A stretch of 13,622 nt of DNA from CBFDBF01 sp050295355 (GCA_050295355.1 JBNKPL010000063.1:1-13622); one strand, 5' to 3'. Shown: positions 7,614 to 13,458, counted from the stretch's first letter. Numbers and translations are program-made. Notes: generated by a model not told the origin, from the letters alone.

Positions 7614-7715
7614 GGATCAATTCTCTTTAGCCACAGAGCTCACAGAGGACACAGAGAAAAATTCTTTGTGTACCTTGTAGCGACAAACAGACGTAGGGTG
7701 GGATCCTATCCCGCC
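7614..7715. repeat. Composite intergenic repeat, copy 1 (degenerate right arm)
   Basis: The copy fills most of the 135-bp convergent gap between yrdA and lepB. It begins GGATCAATT and continues TTAGCC into a left arm (7631-7657) made of three 9-bp units, CCACAGAGC, TCACAGAGG and ACACAGAGA. A poorly matching right arm follows (about 7662-7680, TTCTTTGTGTACCTTGTAG). It ends with CGTAGGG leading into a hairpin (7697-7703 with 7709-7715, loop TCCTA). The same blocks occur in the same order at 9799-9923. Confidence 0.85.
7697..7715. other. Hairpin of repeat copy 1, GGTGGGA / TCCCGCC, loop TCCTA
   Basis: The 7-bp stem contains one T-G pair (7699 with 7713) and an A-T closing pair (7703 with 7709). 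It lies 17 bp beyond the lepB stop on the minus strand and 101 bp beyond the yrdA stop. It may cap transcripts from either side, though neither side has a clear T-run. Confidence 0.6.
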
Positions 7716-7731
7716 GCTTCGGGCAGGCGAT

Positions 7732-8406
7732 TTATTCTTCGGAGACGGGCATTCCCTGCAGGTCATGCAAAAACCGCTCTGACCGCGGCAGGTAGTAGTT
7801 GTCGTAGTCCAGCGACACCACCACGGTCTCAGAACGGCCCACGATCTCGTTCCGCGGGATCAGGCCGATAACCCGCGAGTCCGCACTGTTGTCCCGGTTG
7901 TCACCCATGGCCAGGTAATACCCCGCAGGCACCGTGACCGGGCGAAAGCTGGAGAGGAACGAGCCGGTCTTGTGAACCCGGATGATGTGCTCCGCGCCGG
8001 GCAGGTGTTCCAGCCGGTCGGTTACGTGCCCGGAAGAGCGGATGTCCTGGTAGGCGAGGCGCTGACCGTTGATATGCAGGATATTGTCCGCCAACTCCAC
8101 GGTGTCACCCGGTACCCCCACCACCCGTTTCACCAGCCGTTTATCCGAGGCCTCCGAGTCAAAGACGATGATGTCGCCCCGCTGCGGGTCGGCGAACTTG
8201 TGTAATGAGATATGAGTAAAGGGAACCCGGAGGTCGTAGGCCATCTTCTGCACCAGGATGCGGTCACCCTCCAGGATGGTGGGTTTCATGGAGCCGGTGG
8301 GGACCTCGTTCCAGTCGGCGATGGAACTGCGGAAGACAAACATCAGCAGCAGGAAGACCGCCAGGGAGCGGTTCTCTTTCCAGATTTTTGTGAGCCGAGG
8401 GTTCAT
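7732..8406 (-). CDS. lepB: Signal peptidase I, short form
   Basis: Type I signal peptidase cuts signal peptides from exported proteins at the outer face of the inner membrane. The 224-residue protein has one TM helix (about 14-30), then the catalytic serine in PTGSMKPTILEGD (Ser39) and the general base lysine in LVKRVVGVPGD (Lys93). Box E is MGDNRDNSADSR (167-178). E. coli LepB has 324 residues and two TM helices; this form has one and a smaller insertion between boxes, so it may be a second signal peptidase of the genome. It is not next to lepA or rnc, the usual lepB neighbours. A minus-strand TTGCGC-17-TATGTT pair (8441-8469) is a weak promoter candidate. Another, TTGACC-18-TGGAAT (8471-8500), would lie inside the tetR operator. 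The ribosome site is weak (AAAGAGA). Confidence 0.94.
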   Translation of the reverse strand: MNPRLTKIWKENRSLAVFLLLMFVFRSSIADWNEVPTGSMKPTILEGDRILVQKMAYDLRVPFTHISLHKFADPQRGDIIVFDSEASDKRLVKRVVGVPGDTVELADNILHINGQRLAYQDIRSSGHVTDRLEHLPGAEHIIRVHKTGSFLSSFRPVTVPAGYYLAMGDNRDNSADSRVIGLIPRNEIVGRSETVVVSLDYDNYYLPRSERFLHDLQGMPVSEE

Positions 8407-8479
8407 TGGGTGTCTCTTTCGTAACTGTGTGCAGGGTCAGAACATAGTAGGAGTCGTTTGCGGGCGCAAGATTCCATCC

Positions 8480-8507
8480 TTGACTAGACCGACCGGTCAA
8501 CTATAAT
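8480..8507 (+). promoter_or_regulatory. Consensus promoter of the TetR-family regulator gene with operator in the spacer
   Basis: TTGACT (8480-8485, 5/6) and TATAAT (8502-8507, 6/6) are separated by 16 bp. Most of the operator-like sequence CTAGACCGACCGGTCAACTA (8484-8503) fills the spacer, so bound repressor would exclude RNA polymerase. The predicted transcription start (about 8513-8516) falls on or just before the ATG at 8516. Confidence 0.8.
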
Positions 8508-8515
8508 CTCATCCC

Positions 8516-9118
8516 ATGAACGCCGACAGCGACACCCGCCAACGCATCCTGGATAGCGCCCGTGAACTGATCTATGCACGCAGCTATGCCGATGTGGGCG
8601 TGGCCGCCATCTGCGAACGCGCCGGGGTGAAGAAGGGGAGTTTTTATCACTTCTTTCCCTCCAAGCAGGAGCTGACCCTGGCGGTGCTTGATGAGCTTTT
8701 TGCCTCGTTCAAAGAGCGGGTTTACAAGGAGTGCTTTACCTCCGAACGGTCGCCCCTCCAGCGGCTCCACTGCTTTATCGACCGCGCCTATGGCCTTCAG
8801 CGGGAAATGGCCGACCTTACGGGCCAAACCCTGGGCTGCCCCTTCGGCAATCTGGCGGCGGAGATGAGTACCCAGGACGGGGCGATCCGTCTAAAGGTGG
8901 ATGGGGTGTTTCAACAGATGGAGCGTGTCTTTAGCTCCACCCTGGAGGCCGCCGCCGGGAACGGCGAGGTCGGTGCGATCGACATCCCCGCCACCGCCCA
9001 GGCCATGGTCGCCTATGTGGAGGGGATCATGCTGATGGCCAAGACCCGCAACGACCCCGAGATCATACGCCGGCTGGGACCGGCGATGGTCGAGATCCGT
9101 ATTCCACTTCCCCGTTAA
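8516..9118 (+). CDS. TetR-family repressor, NemR-like with a candidate redox cysteine
   Basis: The protein has 200 residues. The N-terminal TetR helix-turn-helix domain covers TRQRILDSARELI to about residue 60, with recognition region AAICERAGVKKGSFYHFFPSKQEL. The ligand domain contains TLGCPFGNLAAEMS (Cys108 within it). In E. coli NemR the sensing Cys106 sits in a matching GC-x(5)-L-x-AE context, so Cys108 may be a reactive sensor; other cysteines are at 33, 73 and 86. The promoter's -10 box ends 8 bp before the ATG and there is no ribosome site, so the transcript should be leaderless or nearly so; no plausible later start exists without losing helix 1. A matching operator precedes the next gene, an AhpD/CMD-like protein. 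Autorepression plus control of that gene is the likely job; the inducer is unknown. Confidence 0.9.
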   Translation: MNADSDTRQRILDSARELIYARSYADVGVAAICERAGVKKGSFYHFFPSKQELTLAVLDELFASFKERVYKECFTSERSPLQRLHCFIDRAYGLQREMADLTGQTLGCPFGNLAAEMSTQDGAIRLKVDGVFQQMERVFSSTLEAAAGNGEVGAIDIPATAQAMVAYVEGIMLMAKTRNDPEIIRRLGPAMVEIRIPLPR

Positions 9119-9159
9119 TCGAAATTATCCGGAGAGCGCGGGTGTTGTTTTGTTTTTAT

Positions 9160-9179
9160 CTAAACCGACCGGTCAACTA
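9160..9179 (+). promoter_or_regulatory. Second operator copy, upstream of the CxxC AhpD/CMD-like gene
   Basis: CTAAACCGACCGGTCAACTA matches the site at 8484-8503 in 19 of 20 bases. It lies 46 bp before the downstream ATG, in the 107-bp gap after the regulator gene. Aligned with copy 1, the flanking hexamers read TTATCT and TACAGC, much poorer promoter boxes than TTGACT and TATAAT. Confidence 0.75.
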
Positions 9180-9225
9180 CAGCCGGCATTTCCAACCATA
9201 GTCCTGACACACAAGGAGAAGATCC

Positions 9226-9762
9226 ATGTCATTAATTACCACCGTCGATCCCCAACAGGCCGAGGGCAGCGTCGCCCGAATCTACAACGAGGTGCAGGAG
9301 ATGTTCGGTTATGTGCCGAACGGCCTGAAGCTCGACAGCGTCAACCCGCAGCAGATGGAGCAGCACTGGAGCGGTATCCTCGCCACCCTCAATCACCCCA
9401 CCCTCTCGCAGACCTTCTTTACCTGTGTGCGTTATCTGGTCTCCGAAGCGCAGCGCTGTGAGTACTGCATCGGCATCAACGCCGGCATGCTGATCAATAT
9501 GCACGGCGTCGCTCCGGAGATCGTCAGCGGGATGGCCACTGATCCAACGCTCGCGCCGCTGGATCATAAGGAGAAGGCGCTGCTGCAGTTCGTTTTGCGC
9601 ATGACCGGGGATTCCAACGCCTCCAGCCGGGAGGATATCGCGGCGCTCAAAGAGGCCGGGTGCAGTGAGAGGGAGATCTACGACGGGGTGAGCAGCGCCG
9701 CCCAGATGGTGGCGGGCGATATCGTGCTCAATGTGTTCAAGGTGCAGCCGGATAGTATGTAG
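9226..9762 (+). CDS. Carboxymuconolactone decarboxylase/AhpD-like protein with CxxC
   Basis: The protein has 178 all-helical residues of the CMD/AhpD fold. The signature CEYCIGINAGML places the redox pair at Cys78 and Cys81. AhpD enzymes use CxxC followed after three residues by His as part of a proton relay to reduce peroxides; here that position is Asn85, so standard AhpD peroxidase chemistry is not assured. Additional cysteines are Cys67 and Cys146. AAGGAG lies 7 bp before the ATG. A near-copy of the operator in front of the adjacent TetR gene lies upstream, making this the probable target of that repressor. A thiol-based detoxification or disulfide-reductase role is inference. Confidence 0.85.
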   Translation: MSLITTVDPQQAEGSVARIYNEVQEMFGYVPNGLKLDSVNPQQMEQHWSGILATLNHPTLSQTFFTCVRYLVSEAQRCEYCIGINAGMLINMHGVAPEIVSGMATDPTLAPLDHKEKALLQFVLRMTGDSNASSREDIAALKEAGCSEREIYDGVSSAAQMVAGDIVLNVFKVQPDSM

Positions 9763-9798
9763 TCGTATAGGCATGCACTTGAATAGGCTGCCAGAGCC

Positions 9799-9923
9799 GG
9801 ATCAATTTTCCTTAGCCACAGAGATCACGGAGAACACGGAGATAGACAAGTTAAAAGCCTCCGTGACCTCTGTGTCTTCCGTGGTGAAAATACATCAGGC
9901 GTAGGGCGGGGTCCTACCCCGCC
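9799..9923. repeat. Composite intergenic repeat, copy 2 (complete)
   Basis: It starts GGATCAATT, then TTAGCC, then a left arm of three 9-bp units (9816-9842: CCACAGAGA, TCACGGAGA, ACACGGAGA). After a 15-bp spacer comes a right arm (9858-9884) whose reverse complement is again three 9-bp units (CCACGGAAG, ACACAGAGG, TCACGGAGG). It ends CGTAGGG plus the hairpin at 9905-9923. The order of blocks matches copy 1, and it too lies in a convergent gap. Confidence 0.88.
9905..9923. other. Hairpin of repeat copy 2, GGCGGGG / CCCCGCC, loop TCCTA
   Basis: The 7-bp stem is perfect. Compared with copy 1, the closing A-T pair is replaced by G-C and the internal T-G by C-G, while the loop TCCTA is unchanged. 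Base pairing therefore appears to be what is kept. Confidence 0.65.
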
Positions 9924-9958
9924 ACTCCTGGCCGGACGCAGCGGGTTATTGGTTGTAA

Positions 9959-10029
9959 CCACAGGGGTCACAGGGGAGCGCAGGGGGGGTAACCATAGAA
10001 AACCTCCGTGTGCTCTGTGCCCTCTGTGG
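9959..10029. repeat. Third palindromic repeat with 27-bp arms, next to the aroE 3' end
   Basis: The left arm (9959-9985, CCACAGGGG, TCACAGGGG, then AGCGCAGGG) and right arm (10003-10029, reading CCACAGAGG, GCACAGAGC, ACACGGAGG on the minus strand) flank a 17-bp spacer. It has the same three-unit arms as copy 2 but lacks the GGATCAATT lead and the TCCTA hairpin. It ends 32 bp from the aroE stop. Together with copy 2 it accounts for nearly all of the 299-bp gap 9763-10061. Confidence 0.82.
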
Positions 10030-10061
10030 CAAAGAAACAGGGCCTATTCACGGGTAGCCGT

Positions 10062-10874
10062 TCATTCCTCCCGCAACATCCGGATCACCGGCCCGGTATC
10101 GGGCCGCACGCCGCGCCACAGGAAAAAGGACTCCGCCGCCTGCTCCACCAGCATGCCGAGCCCGTCCATCGCCTTGGAGGCCCCCTGCGCCTGGCCCCAG
10201 CGGACAAAGGCGGTGGGTTCTTCGCCGTACATCATGTCGTAGGTCCAGCCGGCCGCTTTTAGTATCTCGTTGGGGATGTTGGGTGCTTGTCCCTTCAGGC
10301 CGGCGGAGGTTCCGTTGATGATGAGATCGAAACGCTGGTCACTGAGGCCATCCAGCCCGCACCCCTCCACGACCCCAAATGGCGCCGCCTGTTTTGCCAA
10401 GGCAACGGCCTTGGGGGCGGTGCGGTTGGCGATGACCAGCCGCTTCGGCTGGGCCTCCAGCAGGGGCCGCAGCACGCCGCGGGACGCCCCCCCGGCGCCG
10501 AGCAGCAGGATCTCGGCGCCCGCGAGGACGCAGCCGTGGTTGCTCTGAAGGTCCGTTACCAGTCCTACGCCATCGGTGTTGTCCCCCAGCAGGCGTCCGC
10601 CCGGCAGGGGGATCAGGGTGTTGACCGCCCCGGCCAGCTCCGCCCGTTCGCTGCGCTCGTCCGCCAGCCGCCACGCCTCCTCCTTGAACGGCACGGTGAT
10701 GTTCAGTCCCAGGCCGCCTTCGGCGAAGAACCTGCGCGCGTCCTGTTCAAAGTTGCTGCCGAGGATGCGGCCGTACTCCAGGTCCTGATGGGTCTGCTCG
10801 GCGAAGGCGGTGTGGATCTGGGGCGATTTGCTGTGCTCAATGGGGTTGCCGATGACGGCGTATCGATCTGTCAT
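10062..10874 (-). CDS. aroE: Shikimate dehydrogenase
   Basis: AroE reduces 3-dehydroshikimate to shikimate with NADPH in aromatic amino acid synthesis (cytoplasm). Translation from ATG 10872-10874 gives 270 residues (E. coli 272). Visible features are the substrate-site block VIGNPIEHSKSPQIHT, the catalytic lysine in ITVPFKEEA, LLGDNTDGVGL, the nucleotide-binding turn GAGGASRGV and the NRT cofactor-specificity loop. A TTG three codons upstream (10881-10883) is rejected because AAAAAGGA is spaced about 10 bp from the ATG but almost touches the TTG. It lies downstream of hemB on the same strand with a 91-bp gap containing a repeat fragment, so cotranscription is possible but not certain. It converges with the AhpD/CMD-like gene. 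Confidence 0.97.
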   Translation of the reverse strand: MTDRYAVIGNPIEHSKSPQIHTAFAEQTHQDLEYGRILGSNFEQDARRFFAEGGLGLNITVPFKEEAWRLADERSERAELAGAVNTLIPLPGGRLLGDNTDGVGLVTDLQSNHGCVLAGAEILLLGAGGASRGVLRPLLEAQPKRLVIANRTAPKAVALAKQAAPFGVVEGCGLDGLSDQRFDLIINGTSAGLKGQAPNIPNEILKAAGWTYDMMYGEEPTAFVRWGQAQGASKAMDGLGMLVEQAAESFFLWRGVRPDTGPVIRMLREE

Positions 10875-10893
10875 GGTGCACAATTCCTTTTTG

Positions 10894-10911
10894 AACCGCG
10901 GAGATGCAGAG
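10894..10911 (+). repeat. Fragment of the 9-bp-unit repeat between hemB and aroE
   Basis: AACCGCGGAGATGCAGAG contains two units resembling NCRCRGAGN. No matching opposite arm is found; nearby is only a short bulged inverted repeat (10911-10917 with 10926-10931). It is probably a decayed or solo arm. Confidence 0.4.
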
Positions 10912-10965
10912 TTTACTGTCGTTTGAGTAACGACCAGGACACTATGCTGTATTCAGAGTCTAGAC

Positions 10966-11979
10966 TTATTCACTCAGCCACTGGGCGGCCCGCTTGGCGA
11001 AATAGGTCAGGATGCCGTCGGCCCCGGCCCGTTTGATACAGACCAGCGCCTCCATCACCACCGCCTTTTCGTCCAGCCAGCCGTTCTGGGCCGCCGCCAT
11101 CAGCATGGCGTACTCGCCGCTCACCTGATAGGCGAAGGTGGGGACGCCGAACTCGTCCTTCACGCGGCGCACGATGTCCAGGTAGGGCATGCCCGGCTTG
11201 ACCATCACCATGTCGGCGCCCTCTTTCAGGTCCAGCGCCACTTCGCGCAGGGCCTCGTCGGAGTTGGCAGGGTCCATCTGATAGGTGTACTTGTTGCCCG
11301 CCCCCAGGTTGGCCGCCGAACCCACCGCATCGCGGAAGGGGCCGTAGAAGCTGGAGGCGTATTTGGCGGAGTAGGCGAGGATGCGGGTGTGGATATGGCC
11401 GTTCGCCTCCAACGCCTCGCGCACCGCGCCGATGCGGCCGTCCATCATGTCCGAGGGGGCGACGATGTCCGCGCCCGCCGCGGCATGGGAGACCGCCTGC
11501 TTGACCAGCACCTCTACCGTCTCGTCGTTCATGACGTAGCCGCTTTTGTCGATCAGGCCGTCCTGGCCGTGGGTGGTGAAGGGGTCCAGGGCCACATCGG
11601 TGATGACGCCCAGTTCCGGCACGGCGTCCTTCAGGGCGCGCACCGCGCGCTGGGCCAGGCCGTCGGGGTTGAACGCCTCGCGGGCATCCTCGGACTTGGC
11701 CTCGGGCGGGGTGACCGGGAACAGGGCCATGGCGGGGATACCCAGGCTATGGGCCGCTTTGGCCTCCTCCACCAGCAGGTCGATACTCATGCGCTCTACG
11801 CCGGGCATTGAGGCGACCGCTTCGCGTTCGCCCGTGCCTTCCAGCACGAAGACCGGATAGATGAAATCGGCCGGGGTCAGCCCGGTCTCCCGCATCATGC
11901 GGCGTGAAAACTCATCCCGGCGCATGCGGCGCATACGGGTGGTGGGATAGGGGCCGGACAGGGCGCTCTTCTCTTGCAT
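10966..11979 (-). CDS. hemB: Delta-aminolevulinic acid dehydratase (porphobilinogen synthase), Mg-type
   Basis: HemB condenses two aminolevulinate molecules to porphobilinogen in tetrapyrrole synthesis. The 337-residue protein has the two active-site lysines, Lys206 (AYSAKYAS) and Lys261 (MVMVKPGMPYLD). The stretch DVALDPFTTHGQDG (128-141) has Ala130, Asp132 and Asp140 where zinc enzymes have three cysteines. This is the magnesium-stimulated type described for Pseudomonas aeruginosa. GGAGA lies 8-9 bp before the ATG at 11977-11979. It is the first of two minus-strand genes with aroE, and divergent from the thioredoxin gene. Confidence 0.97.
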   Translation of the reverse strand: MQEKSALSGPYPTTRMRRMRRDEFSRRMMRETGLTPADFIYPVFVLEGTGEREAVASMPGVERMSIDLLVEEAKAAHSLGIPAMALFPVTPPEAKSEDAREAFNPDGLAQRAVRALKDAVPELGVITDVALDPFTTHGQDGLIDKSGYVMNDETVEVLVKQAVSHAAAGADIVAPSDMMDGRIGAVREALEANGHIHTRILAYSAKYASSFYGPFRDAVGSAANLGAGNKYTYQMDPANSDEALREVALDLKEGADMVMVKPGMPYLDIVRRVKDEFGVPTFAYQVSGEYAMLMAAAQNGWLDEKAVVMEALVCIKRAGADGILTYFAKRAAQWLSE

Positions 11980-12005
11980 GGGGCGGTCTCCAAATTAGGC
12001 CCTAT

Positions 12006-12033
12006 AAGATACCCCAGGCGTGTGCGGGGTTAA
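12006..12033 (-). promoter_or_regulatory. Probable hemB promoter with a small inverted repeat in its spacer
   Basis: On the minus strand TTAACC (12028-12033) and TATCTT (12006-12011) are 16 bp apart, 4/6 each, giving a leader of about 20 nt. The spacer carries ACCCC (12011-12015) and GGGGT (12026-12030) 10 bp apart, a possible regulator site. Confidence 0.4.
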
Positions 12034-12063
12034 ACTTTCCGTTATTTTGACAGGCGAAAGTGA

Positions 12064-12092
12064 TTGGCAAAAGGGGCCGCATGGGGTAAAAA
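12064..12092 (+). promoter_or_regulatory. Probable promoter of the thioredoxin gene
   Basis: TTGGCA (12064-12069, 5/6) and TAAAAA (12087-12092, 4/6) are 17 bp apart. The predicted start near 12099 leaves a leader of about 40 nt to the ATG at 12141. A perfect TTGACA at 12047-12052 has no fitting -10 box. Confidence 0.45.
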
Positions 12093-12125
12093 AGCGGGCC
12101 CGACGAGCACCGCGTTGGGATCTGG

Positions 12126-12500
12126 GTGCCTAAAGCGATAATGAAGAGTGAATTACCTCACATTTTTGATGTTGATGAGGCCGGTTTCAATGAACTGGTG
12201 CTTGCGGCATCCCATGAGCGGCCCATAATGGTGGACTTCTGGGCCGATTGGTGCGCACCCTGTATCACGCTGGCGCCTGCGCTGGAGCGGGTAATCGGGG
12301 AGTATGAGGGTGCGGTGAAATTGGCCAAGGTAGAGGTGGACGACAACATGCGGCTTGCGGGCCGGTATCGTCTGCGGGGGTTTCCTACGGTTATTCTGTT
12401 TCACCGGGGTGAAGAAATAAGCCGCTTTGCCGGTTCGCGGGCCAGCCACTGGATCCGGGACTGGATAGAAGAACACGCGGCTGAACATATCGGGTTCTGA
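12126..12500 (+). CDS. Small thioredoxin-fold protein with WCAPC active site
   Basis: This is a single-domain thioredoxin of 119-124 residues. The active site reads DFWADWCAPC, with Ala in place of the usual Gly (WCGPC). The cis-proline loop GFPTVILF is intact, and KVEVDDN and RYRLRGFPT match the thioredoxin core. The N-terminal wording resembles the thioredoxin domain of CnoX/YbbN, but the TPR part of those proteins is absent. Two starts are possible: GTG 12126-12128 or ATG 12141-12143 (MKSELPHIFDV); neither has a strong ribosome site, and the ATG fits the family N-terminus better. There is no signal peptide, so it is cytoplasmic. It precedes mlaC by 78 bp. A general disulfide-reductase or holdase role is inference. 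Confidence 0.88.
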   Translation: MPKAIMKSELPHIFDVDEAGFNELVLAASHERPIMVDFWADWCAPCITLAPALERVIGEYEGAVKLAKVEVDDNMRLAGRYRLRGFPTVILFHRGEEISRFAGSRASHWIRDWIEEHAAEHIGF

Positions 12501-12578
12501 TCTGCCTAAACGGTTACGGCCGTTGGGTCAGGTGTCCCCGATTTCTGGTGACGGGGTACGGATTAAGGAGTTGGGAGC

Positions 12579-13250
12579 ATGAGTGCGTTGAGCACACGAA
12601 TACTGGGTTCTTTTGCGGTCCTGCTGGGGCTGGCGTTGGTGGCGCCGCAGCCGGCCGTTGCCGAGGAGCTTGCCGAGCCGCAGGCGGTTATCCAGGGCAT
12701 CTCGGACAAGATGCAGGCCATCCTGAAACAGAACGCCAGCAAGGTGGATGGCGATTCCGATTATGTCTTCACCCTGGCCAACGACGTCATCGTTCCGCAT
12801 ATCGATTTCGGCCGGGTCTCCGCCCTGGTGCTGGGGCAATACTGGCGCAAGGCCAATCCGGAGCAGAAAAAACAGTTCGCCGACGAGTTCAAGCGTCTCC
12901 TGGTGCGCACCTACGCCACCGCATTCCGTGAGTTCAAGGAGTGGGAGATTGAGCATCTGCCGGTCAAGGAAGGCAAGCGCAAGGGCACCGTCTATATCCG
13001 CACCAAGGTGATGCGTCCCGGGGCCAGCCCGGTGCTGGTGCAGTATGAGATGTATAAGCACAAGAAGTGGGGCTGGAAGGCGTACGACGTGAAGATCGAG
13101 GGCATCAGCCTGGTCACCAACTACCGCACCCGGTTCAAGGCCCAGATCCGCCGCGACGGGCTGGACGGGCTGATCCACAGCCTGAAGGAGAAGAACGACT
13201 CCCGCGTACGGACCGCCTTGCAGGACGAGATCCGGGCCAAGGCCGGTTGA
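12579..13250 (+). CDS. mlaC: MlaC/Ttg2D-type periplasmic phospholipid-binding protein
   Basis: MlaC ferries phospholipids between the outer-membrane MlaA complex and the inner-membrane MlaFEDB transporter. The 223-residue protein has a signal peptide (about 1-28, cut after AVA) and the family core VIVPHIDFGRVSALVLGQYWRKANPEQKKQFADEF. Its later part contains KWGWKAYDVKIEGISLVTNYR and DGLDGLIHSLKEKN. AAGGAG lies 8 bp before the ATG. In enteric bacteria mlaC follows mlaFED; here none of those genes is beside it: a thioredoxin gene lies upstream and slyX converges 7 bp downstream. It is therefore either a relocated single mlaC or a second copy. Confidence 0.93.
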   Translation: MSALSTRILGSFAVLLGLALVAPQPAVAEELAEPQAVIQGISDKMQAILKQNASKVDGDSDYVFTLANDVIVPHIDFGRVSALVLGQYWRKANPEQKKQFADEFKRLLVRTYATAFREFKEWEIEHLPVKEGKRKGTVYIRTKVMRPGASPVLVQYEMYKHKKWGWKAYDVKIEGISLVTNYRTRFKAQIRRDGLDGLIHSLKEKNDSRVRTALQDEIRAKAG

Positions 13251-13257
13251 TATCCGC

Positions 13258-13458
13258 TCAATAGTGGGGCGGTGGCGGCTCCGGCTCTCCGCCCACGGGT
13301 GACGGATTCAGGTGCCGGACCGTCTCTTTCAGCTCCTTGAGCGCCTTCTTCAGCTCCGCGATTTCCAGCTGCTGTTTCGCCACCGTGATGTTGAGCTGTA
13401 GCAGGGTATCCTCCTGAAAGGCCAGCTTGCTCTCCAGTTCAATGATTTCTTCTTTCAT
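13258..13458 (-). CDS. slyX: SlyX family protein
   Basis: SlyX is a small coiled-coil protein of unknown function, widespread in Proteobacteria and often near slyD. This copy has 66 residues: a helical coil from about 2 to 49 (IIELESKLAFQEDTLLQLN, then VAKQQLEIAELKKAL) and the conserved tail ending EPPPPHY. It converges on mlaC with only 7 bp between stops, so transcripts probably overlap. There is no strong ribosome site, but a good TTGACA promoter lies just upstream. slyD is not in the window. Confidence 0.92.
   Translation of the reverse strand: MKEEIIELESKLAFQEDTLLQLNITVAKQQLEIAELKKALKELKETVRHLNPSPVGGEPEPPPPHY

Noticed and set aside
7631..7657. Three 9-bp repeat units resembling a tiny repeat array (CRISPR-like)
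   Set aside because: Units are contiguous with no spacers, far shorter than CRISPR repeats, and form palindrome arms; there are no cas genes.
10881..10883. TTG start for aroE three codons upstream of the ATG
   Set aside because: The AAGGA element practically touches the TTG, while its spacing suits the ATG at 10872-10874.
12047..12052. Perfect TTGACA upstream of the thioredoxin gene
   Set aside because: No acceptable -10 hexamer at 15-19 bp; the TTGGCA/TAAAAA pair downstream fits better.
12535..12556. CCCCG / CGGGG inverted repeat before mlaC
   Set aside because: It is a 5-bp stem with a long loop and no T-run, too weak to call a terminator.
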